DNA of 64,000 nucleotides from Flavipsychrobacter sp. (GCA_031292525.1 JARLGY010000045.1:248001-312000); one strand, 5' to 3'. Numbered from the stretch's first letter, positions 33,525 to 42,523 are shown. Notes: a model not told the origin generated them from the sequence alone. A program made the numbers and translations.

Positions 33525-36123
33525 GATCGTACTCTATACTCTCCAATAGAGCTTTAAACTGCTTTTGGTTCTCAGGATCTTTTTCTGAGTCATCTAGTCT
33601 TTGCAAATATCCCCTTATCAATTCTATACGCTGATCGTCATGTTGTCGTTCTTCCCTATGCTCGTGCTTGCTTTTTTCAAGGTAGCTCTTGCCCACGTTG
33701 TAGAGAAAAGAGGCAAGCCCCATCCGGTACATACGGATACTTTCGTTACTGGCCAGGCTCGACATCACATTTACCGCTTCATCAAAAACCACATCATTCT
33801 TTACACGGCGCAGATAATACATTAGCCCTATAGCAAACTGGAACTTATTAGCGCCATACAAGTGCGGAGCTGCCTTTTGGAATATCACTATATCTTCTTC
33901 ATTAGCCATACGCCCTATTACGCTCCATATGGCAGCTTGTTCATCACCCTGTGCTCTCGATCCTATCAGCCCTTTCGCAAGCCTGTAAGCCTCTACACTA
34001 TCTATTTCCCACAAAGCATCCAGCGCTGTACCTGCCACCATGTAAGAGCTATCTTTTATGGCATCAACAAGCACAAGTTTTGCTTCCTCTATCTCCCATT
34101 CGCCCAGTACATTCAGCGCACTTGCGCGTACCGCATTTGTGTTCCCGTTTACCGCAAGGTATTGCACCTGCGCCTGCCATTTTTTGCGTAGTTTTTCATT
34201 TTTCACATCGCTCAGCCCATTTAGTGCATATTCTGTTATGTACGGAAATTTCTCCTTCAGGGTCAGATCTACTATAGTCTGCGCAGTAACATCATCCAGG
34301 TCTTTAAAGGCGGCATTTACAGCTAGTCTTTTATTTATATAATCATCGCAGGTCTCATATTGCTTCAGCCAGCCACTCATCCGCTTATTTTCTTTATAGG
34401 TGCCCGCCAGCATATGGTTATAATCTGGCACTACCATCGGCCTAACGCTGTCTTTATAAGCATAAACAAACTTTTCGGTTCTTTTCTTTAAGTTCCAATC
34501 AACCACTGTTTTGCTATCTGTATATAGTACAGCAGCTTTCAATGGCAGCCTATATACCATATCTGTATCTTTTTGCACTTGTGTAACGGTTACTGTAAGC
34601 TGCTGAGCTGAATCATTAAAATTGTAGTGGATGTCGAGTTCCGGGTGACCTCCATGATAATAATATTCATTAAAGAACCAGTTCCAGTCCTGGCCGGTAG
34701 CCTCTTCTACGGCCAGCCGCCAGTTGGTAGCTTCTGCCGAATGCAATGCATTACGGGTAAGGTATATGTTCATCGCTTTATCAAAAGCAGCATCTCCCAT
34801 CAATTTATTTAAATACCCGAGCACCGCACCACCTTTCTCATAAGATATCCTGTCGAAAACGGCCTCACGGTCGTTATAGTAAAAACGCACAAGGGTTGGG
34901 TCGGTTGTATTGGTCACGCTCAAATACTTGCGTAGGTCGTCGTTAGCCAGCTTGTCTGCACTGGCATCGCCATACTTGTGTCTGCGCCACAATTGCTCAC
35001 TGTAGTTAGCAAACGATTCATTTACGGTAATGTTCGACCATGACTCACAGGTTACATAATCGCCAAACCACTGGTGAAATAACTCGTGTGATACTACATC
35101 CTCAAAATTCTTATCCGCTATCTCCCTGAAATTTTCGTTCATAAACTCTCCGAACAAGCTTGCAGATGTATTTTCCATGGCACCCGATACATAGTCGCGC
35201 ACTATCACCTGGTCATACTTATTCCACGGATATTGTACACCTGTGATGTTTGAAAAGTATTCGATCATCTCAGGCGTATTATTAAATATTTTGCGTCCGT
35301 AAGCTGCAAACCTGGGTTCTACATAGTAGTTTACTTCCTTATCTTTCCAATGGTCCTTTATTATAGTAAACTTACCTATAGCAAACATAACAGCATATGC
35401 CTGTATGGGTTTGTCCATTTTCCAGGTATCCTTCCGCATCCCGCCGATTTCCTTAGTACTCGATATAAGAGCGCCGTTGCTCAGGGTTTGCATGGTATCA
35501 GGTACCAGCAGTTCTATTTCTGTAGTGAACCGGGTATTGGGTTTATCAATGGTAGGCATCCAATGGCTGTTCGATTCTGTTTCACCTTGTGTCCATATCT
35601 GGGAAGGTTTGCCAGGTATTTTGTGGTCCGTATTTATAAAATAAAGACCTCTGTCATCTGTAATTGCTGCGCTGCCACCGGTAACACTGCTATATGGCAT
35701 AGCCTTATAAACAATATGAAGACTGATCGTATCGGCAGCGCTATATACCTTGTTAAAGTTGATTTTCAGGCTATCGTTATGATATGTAAATGCTACGGGC
35801 CAGGTTAATTGCCCTTTTATCAACTCCACCCGTTGTATGTTCATGCTTTTTGCATCAAGCAGCAAAGTATCCGTAGCATAGAAATAAGGATGTAATGTAA
35901 TCCATTCATTAGCATCTGCCGTCTTTTCGTTCCAGTCGAAGGTTAAAGAAACATGGCTGTGCATTATTTCCCAAACCTTGTCTGCTGCTGCTCTGTAGGG
36001 GTCGCCACTTTTTGCAGTCACCGTTAGGGTATCCAAAACTACTTCCTGGCGGGCGATCTTTTTAGAATGGCCGCACGATATCAAAAAAGCCGCAGCAACA
36101 ACAATAGACAAATACTTCTTCAT
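33508..36123 (-). CDS. M1-family metallopeptidase (aminopeptidase N-like)
   Basis: An 871-residue exported zinc aminopeptidase. Start MKKYLSIVVAAAFLISC is a lipoprotein signal; the frame extends 23 codons further to 36192 but that buries the signal. Substrate-binding VSGAMENTSA precedes the zinc site HELFHQWFGDY (about 345), whose second zinc ligand is in NITVNESFANYSEQLW. The C-terminal third (about 560-871) is helical and HEAT-like. The family removes N-terminal residues from peptides. It converges on and overlaps coaE by 17 bases. Confidence 0.93.
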   Translation of the reverse strand: MKKYLSIVVAAAFLISCGHSKKIARQEVVLDTLTVTAKSGDPYRAAADKVWEIMHSHVSLTFDWNEKTADANEWITLHPYFYATDTLLLDAKSMNIQRVELIKGQLTWPVAFTYHNDSLKINFNKVYSAADTISLHIVYKAMPYSSVTGGSAAITDDRGLYFINTDHKIPGKPSQIWTQGETESNSHWMPTIDKPNTRFTTEIELLVPDTMQTLSNGALISSTKEIGGMRKDTWKMDKPIQAYAVMFAIGKFTIIKDHWKDKEVNYYVEPRFAAYGRKIFNNTPEMIEYFSNITGVQYPWNKYDQVIVRDYVSGAMENTSASLFGEFMNENFREIADKNFEDVVSHELFHQWFGDYVTCESWSNITVNESFANYSEQLWRRHKYGDASADKLANDDLRKYLSVTNTTDPTLVRFYYNDREAVFDRISYEKGGAVLGYLNKLMGDAAFDKAMNIYLTRNALHSAEATNWRLAVEEATGQDWNWFFNEYYYHGGHPELDIHYNFNDSAQQLTVTVTQVQKDTDMVYRLPLKAAVLYTDSKTVVDWNLKKRTEKFVYAYKDSVRPMVVPDYNHMLAGTYKENKRMSGWLKQYETCDDYINKRLAVNAAFKDLDDVTAQTIVDLTLKEKFPYITEYALNGLSDVKNEKLRKKWQAQVQYLAVNGNTNAVRASALNVLGEWEIEEAKLVLVDAIKDSSYMVAGTALDALWEIDSVEAYRLAKGLIGSRAQGDEQAAIWSVIGRMANEEDIVIFQKAAPHLYGANKFQFAIGLMYYLRRVKNDVVFDEAVNVMSSLASNESIRMYRMGLASFLYNVGKSYLEKSKHEHREERQHDDQRIELIRGYLQRLDDSEKDPENQKQFKALLESIEYDPNDVN

Positions 36124-36263
36124 ACCTAACTGAATACGAAACGTGTTTAATAACGAAAGTAAGGTGAAAAGCCCAAAACAATCATCACGCAAATAAAGGG
36201 AAATATTACGGTAACATATCGGTTATGCTGGCGGAAATATATGCACATGCATTTGTAAATCCT

Positions 36264-36271
36264 TATTTTTG
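36264..36271 (+). promoter_or_regulatory. -7 box of the biotin carrier gene (TATTTTTG)
   Basis: Exact TAnnTTTG match, 28 bases before the ATG at 36300. Confidence 0.5.
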
Positions 36272-36299
36272 CCCATTATCAAAATTCCAACAACCATTT

Positions 36300-36800
36300 A
36301 TGTTGCAGGTAACAGTAAATGAACATAATTCTTTTTCAGTAGCACAAGGCGAAGACGGATGGTCTTTGAACAACGAACCGGTAATGCTGGATGTGCGCAA
36401 CAGGCCTAATGGTCTCATTAGCGTTTTGCTCAATGGCAAAAGCTATACTGCCATTCTGGAGAATATTGATACAAAGAATAAAGAGTTGACGCTTACCATA
36501 AATGGCCAGACTTTTAAAAGCACTATCAAAGAGCCCATAGACCTATTGCTTACCAGCATGGGGCTGGATCTGAAAGCTATGCAAAAGGCTGAGCCGGTAA
36601 AAGCGCCTATGCCTGGTATGATATTAAAGATATTGGTAGAGCAAGGTCAGGTGATAAATAAAGGTGACGGCATGCTGATACTTGAAGCCATGAAAATGGA
36701 AAACATAATAAAAGCAACCGGTACCGCCACTGTAAAAAATATAAAGGTAACAGAACGTACTGCAGTTGAAAAAGGTGCTGTATTGATAGAATTAGAATAA
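36300..36800 (+). CDS. Biotin carboxyl carrier domain protein
   Basis: A 166-residue protein starting MLQVTVNEHNSFSVAQ; a longer frame to 36225 is not supported because a -7 box (36264-36271) lies inside it. The C-terminal half (about 95-166) is a biotinyl domain: APMPGMILKILVEQGQ, then LEAMKMENIIKA with the biotinylated Lys near 132, and VEKGAVLIELE. Such a carrier shuttles carboxyl groups in acyl-CoA carboxylases (acetyl-, propionyl- or 3-methylcrotonyl-CoA). No carboxylase or transferase subunit is nearby. It is followed after 2 bases by a secreted protein gene. Confidence 0.9.
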   Translation: MLQVTVNEHNSFSVAQGEDGWSLNNEPVMLDVRNRPNGLISVLLNGKSYTAILENIDTKNKELTLTINGQTFKSTIKEPIDLLLTSMGLDLKAMQKAEPVKAPMPGMILKILVEQGQVINKGDGMLILEAMKMENIIKATGTATVKNIKVTERTAVEKGAVLIELE

Positions 36801-36802
36801 GC

Positions 36803-37798
36803 ATGCTATTTACATACAAACTAAATTACCTTTTACTGCTTGCCGTTTTGTTCTGCCATTCCGCAATGGCACAAACCTTTTCTTACTTGTATATACAAGG
36901 CGATAAAGAAACGCCCATCTATGTAAAGATGGAAGACGAAATGCAACCCCGTTATGGCAAAAACTATTGCATTATCTCCCAGTTAGCACCCGGCCCTGTA
37001 CACATACAGGTATTGTTCCAGCAAAACGTTTACCCTCCACAGAATTTCCTTATACAAGTACCAGAAAACAGCTACCGTGGATTTATTGTCACCCACAAAG
37101 GAGATGATTTTGCGCTGTACGACCTGCAACAAAAAATATACATTCCCGCCGGCAACAGCATTGCAAGTGCTGCTGCGCCTGCAACACCTCGTCAGGCAGC
37201 TACAGAGTCAGCTGACCCCATAGTTAACACACCTGCTATAGCGGTTGTTACCGAACCTTCAGTTTCAATCTCGGCAACTACTGCTGTAGCTTCTCCCGCA
37301 ATAGAGCCTATTTCACCTACGAGAAATGAGATTGCGGCACGCAAAGCACACATAGACAGTCTTGTAGCTGTAGCAAACACTAAAAAAACAAAAAAAGGAA
37401 ATACTCAGCCACAATTCATTGATAATATGGTGCTGGATAATGAACGTACACCTCAAAAAGGCACTTATACCATCGTTACTAATGGGGAACCGCCTCCTGT
37501 TATTACCAACAGCGATTGCCCTACTCCACTAGACAACAACACATTTGAGGACATGTATTTGCACATGACCCAGAAACAAGGTGATGAAAGACTCAAATTT
37601 CTGATGCAAAACAGTAAACATTGCTTTAGTTGCAATCAAGTATATATACTAGCCAAAGAATTAGATAAAGACCAGCAGCGATACTCTTTCTTGAAACATA
37701 TCTACCCCAGGGTCACCGATCAGGCCAATTTCAAATCAATGCAAAATCTGTTTACAAGTGCAGAATGGGAAAGCTATTTTCTGCTCATTGTCCAATAA
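36803..37798 (+). CDS. Exported DUF4476 protein
   Basis: A 331-residue protein with a signal peptide (LLLLAVLFCHSAMAQ). An N-terminal beta domain (SYLYIQGDKETPIYVKMED, GYxKNYC-type turns) is followed by a low-complexity Ala/Thr/Pro/Val stretch (about 115-185) and then a C-terminal DUF4476 domain: DERLKFLMQNSKHCFSCNQV, AKELDKDQQRYSFLKHIYPR, VTDQANFKSMQNLFTS. Two Cys (HCFSC) could form a disulphide. It starts 2 bases after the biotin carrier gene and is probably cotranscribed, followed 11 bases on by a lipoprotein gene. Function unknown. Confidence 0.82.
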   Translation: MLFTYKLNYLLLLAVLFCHSAMAQTFSYLYIQGDKETPIYVKMEDEMQPRYGKNYCIISQLAPGPVHIQVLFQQNVYPPQNFLIQVPENSYRGFIVTHKGDDFALYDLQQKIYIPAGNSIASAAAPATPRQAATESADPIVNTPAIAVVTEPSVSISATTAVASPAIEPISPTRNEIAARKAHIDSLVAVANTKKTKKGNTQPQFIDNMVLDNERTPQKGTYTIVTNGEPPPVITNSDCPTPLDNNTFEDMYLHMTQKQGDERLKFLMQNSKHCFSCNQVYILAKELDKDQQRYSFLKHIYPRVTDQANFKSMQNLFTSAEWESYFLLIVQ

Positions 37799-37809
37799 CA
37801 TTCAATCAG

Positions 37810-38331
37810 ATGAAAAGATCCCTTATTTTATTCCTTATCTGTTCTACTCTCTTTTCCTGCAAACCAGATAGGAAAGCAATGCTTGAACGTACCTGGCGGG
37901 CAGATGTGCTCAACAATCCGCAAATGGACGAAATGATGAGGAACGGACAAATGTTTATAGATACAGTAGGCGCTCATACAGACGCTGGCACCAATGTAAT
38001 CTTATATGGTACCACTAATATGGATAGCCTGAAGAAAGGGCTGCAGTTGCAATTAGATAGTGTAAAAAACATGCAGCAAAGTGCAGTACAGCAAACTGTA
38101 TTTACCTTCCGCAAAGACGGGGTGGCTATACTACAGTTTAATGGCAATACCGATTCATCCAAGTGGTATTTTGACGATCAGGGAGCTATTATATTGGATG
38201 AAATGAGAGAAAAAGGTGCAGGAGATAAAATAAAAATGGAAATAGTATCACTCAGTGATACCGCATTAAAATTAAATTTCCAGGAAAATGAAACAAATAG
38301 CGTGGTAACCTTTCATCCAGATACAAAATAA
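37810..38331 (+). CDS. Hypothetical lipoprotein
   Basis: A 173-residue exported lipoprotein. Start MKRSLILFLICSTLFSC contains a lipobox (LFSC); an upstream in-frame ATG would bury it. The mature part is mostly beta, with QQTVFTFRKDGVAILQFNG, SKWYFDDQGAIILDE and SDTALKLNFQENETNSVVTF, like a lipocalin-type or DUF4923-like envelope domain (inference, unchecked). It follows the DUF4476 gene by 11 bases and ends the biotin-carrier operon. Confidence 0.78.
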   Translation: MKRSLILFLICSTLFSCKPDRKAMLERTWRADVLNNPQMDEMMRNGQMFIDTVGAHTDAGTNVILYGTTNMDSLKKGLQLQLDSVKNMQQSAVQQTVFTFRKDGVAILQFNGNTDSSKWYFDDQGAIILDEMREKGAGDKIKMEIVSLSDTALKLNFQENETNSVVTFHPDTK

Positions 38332-38344
38332 TCGCTGTTATGAT

Positions 38345-38352
38345 TATATTTG
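38345..38352 (+). promoter_or_regulatory. -7 box of pdhB (TATATTTG)
   Basis: Exact TAnnTTTG match, 51 bases before the ATG at 38404. Confidence 0.5.
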
Positions 38353-38403
38353 CTGGCACTTTGCAAAAACCATTGATAATTTTTTAATTCTTTAAATAAA
38401 ATT

Positions 38404-39387
38404 ATGCGTAGTATACCATTACGTCAAGCCTTACGTGAAGCCATGGAAGAAGAGATGCGTCGCGATCCGCGCGTATTCCTGATGGGCGAAGAAGTAGCAC
38501 AATATAATGGAGCTTACAAAGTAAGCCAGGGCATGCTAGACGAATTTGGCGCTAAGCGTGTTATAGATACACCTATTACCGAACTTGGCTTTGCTGCCGT
38601 AGGCGTTGGTGCAGCTATGAATAACACTCGCCCTATTATTGAATTTATGACTTGGAACTTTGCCGAATTAGCTATTGACCAAGTGGTAAACCATGCTGCA
38701 AAAACATATTCAATGAGTGGCGGACAGTTTACTTGTCCTATAGTTTTTCGTGGTCCAAACGGTTCAGCAGGTCAGTTGGGCGCACAGCATTCGCAGGCTT
38801 TCGAAAACTGGTATGCAAACGTACCAGGCCTTAAGGTTATATCTACCTGCGATCCTTATGATGCAAAGGGACTGATGAAGTCTGCTATTAGAGATGAAGA
38901 TCCCGTTGTTTTTATGGAATCTGAATCAGCTTATGGTGATCTTGGTGAAGTTCCTGAAGAGGAATATCTGATACCTATTGGTAAGGCTGCTGTAAAACGT
39001 GCCGGTACAGATGTTACTGTTGTGTCTTACAACAAAATGATGAAGGTTGCTATGGGCGCGGCTGAAGAACTTGCTAAGGAAGGAATAAGCGCAGAGGTTA
39101 TAGATTTGCGCACTATACGCCCACTCGATTGGCAGACCATTGCAGAATCCGTAAAGAAAACAAACCGTTTAGTTATAGTTGAAGAACAGTGGCCTTTTGG
39201 TAGCATTTCTTCTGAGATCACTTATCGCATACAAAAAGAAGTATTCGATTATCTGGATGCTCCAATACGCCGTATCACATCGGCTGATGCTAACATGCAC
39301 TATGCACCAAATCTTGTGGCTCAATTCCTGCCAGATGTGCCACGTACTGTTAAACTGATAAAAGAAGTAATGTACCTGAAAAAATAG
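38404..39387 (+). CDS. pdhB: Pyruvate dehydrogenase E1 beta subunit
   Basis: A 327-residue thiamine-diphosphate enzyme subunit. Start MRSIPLRQALREAMEEEMRR, then FLMGEEVAQYNGAYKVSQGM, RVIDTPITELGF (the conserved Glu that activates thiamine), FRGPNGSAGQLGAQHSQAFE and the C-terminal VIDLRTIRPLDWQTI, EEQWPFGS. It pairs with E1 alpha in the 2-oxo acid dehydrogenase complex that turns pyruvate into acetyl-CoA. The alpha subunit, E2 and E3 genes are not adjacent. A branched-chain 2-oxo acid enzyme is possible, but the sequence fits PdhB best. Confidence 0.93.
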   Translation: MRSIPLRQALREAMEEEMRRDPRVFLMGEEVAQYNGAYKVSQGMLDEFGAKRVIDTPITELGFAAVGVGAAMNNTRPIIEFMTWNFAELAIDQVVNHAAKTYSMSGGQFTCPIVFRGPNGSAGQLGAQHSQAFENWYANVPGLKVISTCDPYDAKGLMKSAIRDEDPVVFMESESAYGDLGEVPEEEYLIPIGKAAVKRAGTDVTVVSYNKMMKVAMGAAEELAKEGISAEVIDLRTIRPLDWQTIAESVKKTNRLVIVEEQWPFGSISSEITYRIQKEVFDYLDAPIRRITSADANMHYAPNLVAQFLPDVPRTVKLIKEVMYLKK

Positions 39388-39409
39388 TACTGACTTTACA
39401 TATACTTAC

Positions 39410-39445
39410 ATACCCCTTGTGCTATATGCAAGGGGTATTTTTTTC
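39410..39445 (+). terminator. Terminator of pdhB
   Basis: ATACCCCTTG (39410-39419) pairs with CAAGGGGTAT (39429-39438) over 10 bp with a 9-base loop, followed by a T run. Confidence 0.9.
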
Positions 39446-39479
39446 TATACCCCTGCCACGTTTTCTTACGGTATCAACC

Positions 39480-39487
39480 TATATTTG
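39480..39487 (+). promoter_or_regulatory. -7 box of the flavin reductase gene (TATATTTG)
   Basis: Exact TAnnTTTG match only 8 bases before the ATG at 39496. Confidence 0.5.
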
Positions 39488-39495
39488 GCCTCGTT

Positions 39496-40758
39496 ATGAC
39501 CACCACCCAACTTAAAACTTCAGTGATCATTATAGGCGCAGGCCCTGCCGGAGCAGGTACTTCGTTCTTTTTATCCAATTCAGGTATACCCCATATTGTA
39601 ATCGATAAAGAAACTTTTCCACGCGATAAAGTATGCGGTGACGCGTGTAGTGGCAAAACCGCATTGGTCATAAGACGGGCAAACCCTGAATGGCTGGACG
39701 AAATACTGGCTAATGAACAGGAGTTTACACCTTCATGGGGCATAACTTTCGTAGCCCCAAATGGTAAACCACTCGATATACCCTTTACCAACAAACGCAC
39801 TCCTGAAACCAAAGCGCCTGGATTTACTGTACCGCGCATGGATTTCGACTACTTTCTCTTTCAGAAAATGCAGTTGTCTGAGCACTGCACCATATTTCAG
39901 AAAAGCAAGGTTACAAGTATAGAAGATTTGGGTAAGGATGGGGTACGTGTATTGATGACACACAATAATGAGCAATATGAAATTACAGCTCCCCTTATTG
40001 TGGGTGCCGACGGCGACAAAAGCATGGTGCGCAAAAAATACATCAATAGTGATGTTTCGGACAAAGCATATTGTGTAGGCCTACGTGGATATTATGAGGG
40101 CGTAGCAGATCTTAAAGCCGATAACTATATAGAACTGCATTTCTTACCCGAAATGTTGCCTGGTTATTTATGGATATTCCCGCTACCTAATGGAAAGGCA
40201 AATGTAGGAGTGGGCATACTGTCAGAAAAAATAAGGAGTAAAAAAATAAACCTTCGCGAGCAGATGCTCTACGCGCTAAAAACCAATCCTGAAATAAGCC
40301 GCAGGTTTGCCAACGCAAAACTGGTAGACAAGATACAGGGTTGGGGACTTCCTCTTGCCATGAACAGGGATGCTATGTCGGGCGATAACTTTATCCTTAC
40401 AGGTGATGCTGCATGCCTTGTTGACCCTTTTAGTGGCGAAGGCATAGGCAACGCACTGTACAGCGGTATGCTGGCTGCGGCAGCTATAAAACAAGCTATA
40501 GAACAAAACAATTTTACCGGCGCCTTCTTTAAAGAAACATACGACGATGTAGTGTGGAAACGACTAGGTGATGAATTTAAGATAAGCGCTACACTACAAC
40601 GTTTGTGCAATTATCCATGGCTATTCAATTTTGTAGTAAACAAAGCTTATAAAAGCGCTTCCCTACGCAATACCATCAGTTGTATGTTCACAGATATGGA
40701 TTTGCGCGACCAGTTGAGCAATCCCATGTTTTATCTTCGCATACTTTTTAACCGCTAA
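39496..40758 (+). CDS. Geranylgeranyl-reductase-family flavoprotein
   Basis: A 420-residue FAD enzyme. The dinucleotide fold is VIIIGAGPAGAGTSFFL near 11-27, followed by KVCGDACSGK, a family-typical Cys-Gly-Asp motif. The second FAD motif is FILTGDAACLVDPFSGEGIG near 300. Relatives saturate isoprenoid chains (geranylgeranyl lipids) or act as monooxygenases in menaquinone or pigment paths; the substrate is not evident. It has its own promoter box, and a MarR gene lies 92 bases downstream on the same strand, so a regulator-enzyme link is possible (inference). Confidence 0.87.
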   Translation: MTTTQLKTSVIIIGAGPAGAGTSFFLSNSGIPHIVIDKETFPRDKVCGDACSGKTALVIRRANPEWLDEILANEQEFTPSWGITFVAPNGKPLDIPFTNKRTPETKAPGFTVPRMDFDYFLFQKMQLSEHCTIFQKSKVTSIEDLGKDGVRVLMTHNNEQYEITAPLIVGADGDKSMVRKKYINSDVSDKAYCVGLRGYYEGVADLKADNYIELHFLPEMLPGYLWIFPLPNGKANVGVGILSEKIRSKKINLREQMLYALKTNPEISRRFANAKLVDKIQGWGLPLAMNRDAMSGDNFILTGDAACLVDPFSGEGIGNALYSGMLAAAAIKQAIEQNNFTGAFFKETYDDVVWKRLGDEFKISATLQRLCNYPWLFNFVVNKAYKSASLRNTISCMFTDMDLRDQLSNPMFYLRILFNR

Positions 40759-40798
40759 TTATAGTTTCCGTTTATCGCCTTTGCGTGTTTATCTGTAC

Positions 40799-40836
40799 AA
40801 GGATATAATAGTTTGTACCTAAACTATTATATCCTT
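40799..40836 (+). promoter_or_regulatory. Perfect 16-bp dyad, probable MarR operator
   Basis: AAGGATATAATAGTTT (40799-40814) and its exact complement (40821-40836) are separated by 6 bases and end 14 bases before the marR ATG at 40851. A -7-like TAACTTTA (40836-40843) overlaps the right arm. The position fits autoregulation by the dimeric MarR protein. There is no T run, so a terminator is less likely. Confidence 0.75.
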
Positions 40837-40850
40837 AACTTTATACAAGA

Positions 40851-41291
40851 ATGGTGAATACAGAATATGATATTGTAGCATCTTTTACAAGAGAGATCAC
40901 ACGCGTCAACCTTGCCTTCAAACAGCATATACAGCTAAAACTTCGCCAAAATAATATTGATCTTACGTTCGAAATGCTCTCAGTGCTGAGTTGTTTGTGG
41001 GAGCAGGATGGCATAAATCAGCAAGAAATAGCCAATATAACAGTAAAAGATAAAGCCAGCATGACTTACTTGTTGGATAATCTTACCAAACGTGAGTTAG
41101 TTTATCGTCAGGAAGATGACACTGACAGGCGCAACAAGAAAGTGTACCTTACGAGTAAGGGCAAAGAGCTCAGAGTGCAAATACAACCATGGGTAACCGA
41201 AATGTTTGGCATGGTAGGCAATAACCTGCCAGCAGATTCTGTAAAATCGCTAACCCAAACACTGGAAAAAATTAGAGAGAATTTGCGTTAA
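40851..41291 (+). CDS. MarR-family transcriptional regulator
   Basis: A 146-residue winged-helix repressor. The HTH reads LTFEMLSVLSCLWEQDGINQ, then VKDKASMTYLLDNLTKRELV (recognition helix) and the wing RQEDDTDRRNKKVYLTSKG with the conserved D-x-R. Dimerising helices are at both ends. The ligand is unknown. A perfect 38-bp dyad just upstream is a likely operator. Flavin reductase upstream and UspA downstream are the nearest candidate targets besides itself. Confidence 0.92.
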   Translation: MVNTEYDIVASFTREITRVNLAFKQHIQLKLRQNNIDLTFEMLSVLSCLWEQDGINQQEIANITVKDKASMTYLLDNLTKRELVYRQEDDTDRRNKKVYLTSKGKELRVQIQPWVTEMFGMVGNNLPADSVKSLTQTLEKIRENLR

Positions 41292-41359
41292 TTTTTTTTT
41301 GAATAATTAGTAAAGAATTAAACAGTATAACATTTATCTAACTAACAAAAAATTGTCTT

Positions 41360-42178
41360 ATGAAACCATCAATGATCGTAACAACAGACTTTACAGAATC
41401 ATCAGCCAACGCTCTTGACTACGTTTCCACTACAGCTATAAACAGGTATAACATCATCCTGGTCCATATCTATACTATGCCCATCAGTTATTCAGCAGAG
41501 GGTCTGGCGCTTACCACTGTTGATGACTACATACGCAATGCTGATATAAAAATTCATGAAGAAGCTGCCAGAGTATGTTCTGCCCACCCCGATCTTCAAA
41601 TAGAAACAAAGGTAATAGTTGGCGGATTCTTGCAATCTTTAAGAGATATTATAAAAGAATTACATCCAGACGCTGTAGTGATGGGAGCGCTAAAAGACTA
41701 TGCTGATCTGGGTACATGGGATAACGAAGTGCTGGATGCACTTACAGGACTGCCAATACCTGTACTCATTGTACCACACCACTTCAAAAGCACTACTATA
41801 CGTAACATCGGGTTCGCCAGCGATTATCGTACAACTAATAGCGTAGATCAGGTAAGTTTCGTTAAAAGAATAATTAAAGATACAGGAGCGCAATTGCATG
41901 TCATTCACATCTCAAGAACTAAACTGCAGTACGATGAAGTAAAACACAAAAATGAGCTAAATCTGCAAGCGCTGTTGGAAGACGTGCAACCCAAATACTA
42001 TGCTGCAGAAGACCCGAATGTGATAGACGCCATAGCACGTTATGTAAAAGACCTGCAGTTAGATATGATGGTGGTTATACCTCACAGACATGGTTTCTTA
42101 TATAGCTTGTTTAATCAAAGCCACACTAAGCAATTAGCTAAACTAAACCACCTGCCGGTATTGGCCCTACACGATTGA
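41360..42178 (+). CDS. Universal stress protein with two Usp domains
   Basis: A 272-residue cytoplasmic protein with two tandem Usp folds: MKPSMIVTTDFTESSANALD at the start of the first and TIRNIGFASDYRTTNSVDQV at the start of the second. The first ends AVVMGALKDYADLGTWDNEV, which lacks the full ATP-binding G-x2-G-x9-G-S/T motif, so nucleotide binding is doubtful. Tandem UspA proteins help bacteria survive stress. It follows marR after 68 bases without a visible terminator and may be cotranscribed with it. Confidence 0.9.
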   Translation: MKPSMIVTTDFTESSANALDYVSTTAINRYNIILVHIYTMPISYSAEGLALTTVDDYIRNADIKIHEEAARVCSAHPDLQIETKVIVGGFLQSLRDIIKELHPDAVVMGALKDYADLGTWDNEVLDALTGLPIPVLIVPHHFKSTTIRNIGFASDYRTTNSVDQVSFVKRIIKDTGAQLHVIHISRTKLQYDEVKHKNELNLQALLEDVQPKYYAAEDPNVIDAIARYVKDLQLDMMVVIPHRHGFLYSLFNQSHTKQLAKLNHLPVLALHD

Positions 42179-42180
42179 TC

Positions 42181-42408
42181 TTAGCTAGGCGGATGATTGG
42201 AATTTTTTCTTAGGTTCATACCGTAGGTGTAGTTAGTGGAAAGAATAATGTCGTTACAATCAAAGTGTTTTACTATCCCGTTTTCACTCATTGCAACTAC
42301 CCAACATGTATTTTGGTGCATACCATAGTCTATAATAAAAATAGCATGTCCCCTCCCTAGCGGGGTTTCCACCATTATTGTAGGGTCCAGTTGTAATATC
42401 ATACTCAT
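42181..42408 (-). CDS. Small hypothetical protein
   Basis: A 75-residue soluble protein, MSMILQLDPTIMVETPLGRG then HAIFIIDYGMHQNTCWVV, and HFDCNDIILSTNYTYGMN. The pattern (two beta hairpins, a turn with TPLGRGHA, and final NDI-L---NYT-G) resembles small proteins I recall from Bacteroidota genomes, some in phages, but without a named family. It converges on uspA with a 2-base gap. A perfect 19-bp dyad (42402-42420) covers its start. A second in-frame ATG lies at codon 3. Confidence 0.65.
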   Translation of the reverse strand: MSMILQLDPTIMVETPLGRGHAIFIIDYGMHQNTCWVVAMSENGIVKHFDCNDIILSTNYTYGMNLRKNSNHPPS

Positions 42409-42420
42409 GCACCATGAGTA
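42402..42420 (-). promoter_or_regulatory. Perfect dyad over the small-gene start
   Basis: TACTCATG (42402-42409) and CATGAGTA (42413-42420) flank a 3-base spacer. On the mRNA the start codon lies in one arm, so it could be an operator or a start-blocking hairpin. Confidence 0.5.
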
Positions 42421-42523
42421 ATTAATACCATGCCATAACAGTATAATAGAAACTAAAAGTGAGAATCCTAGTTAATCGGGAAAATTATATTAAACCTTAC
42501 TGCCAAAATTGATTAGAACAGTT

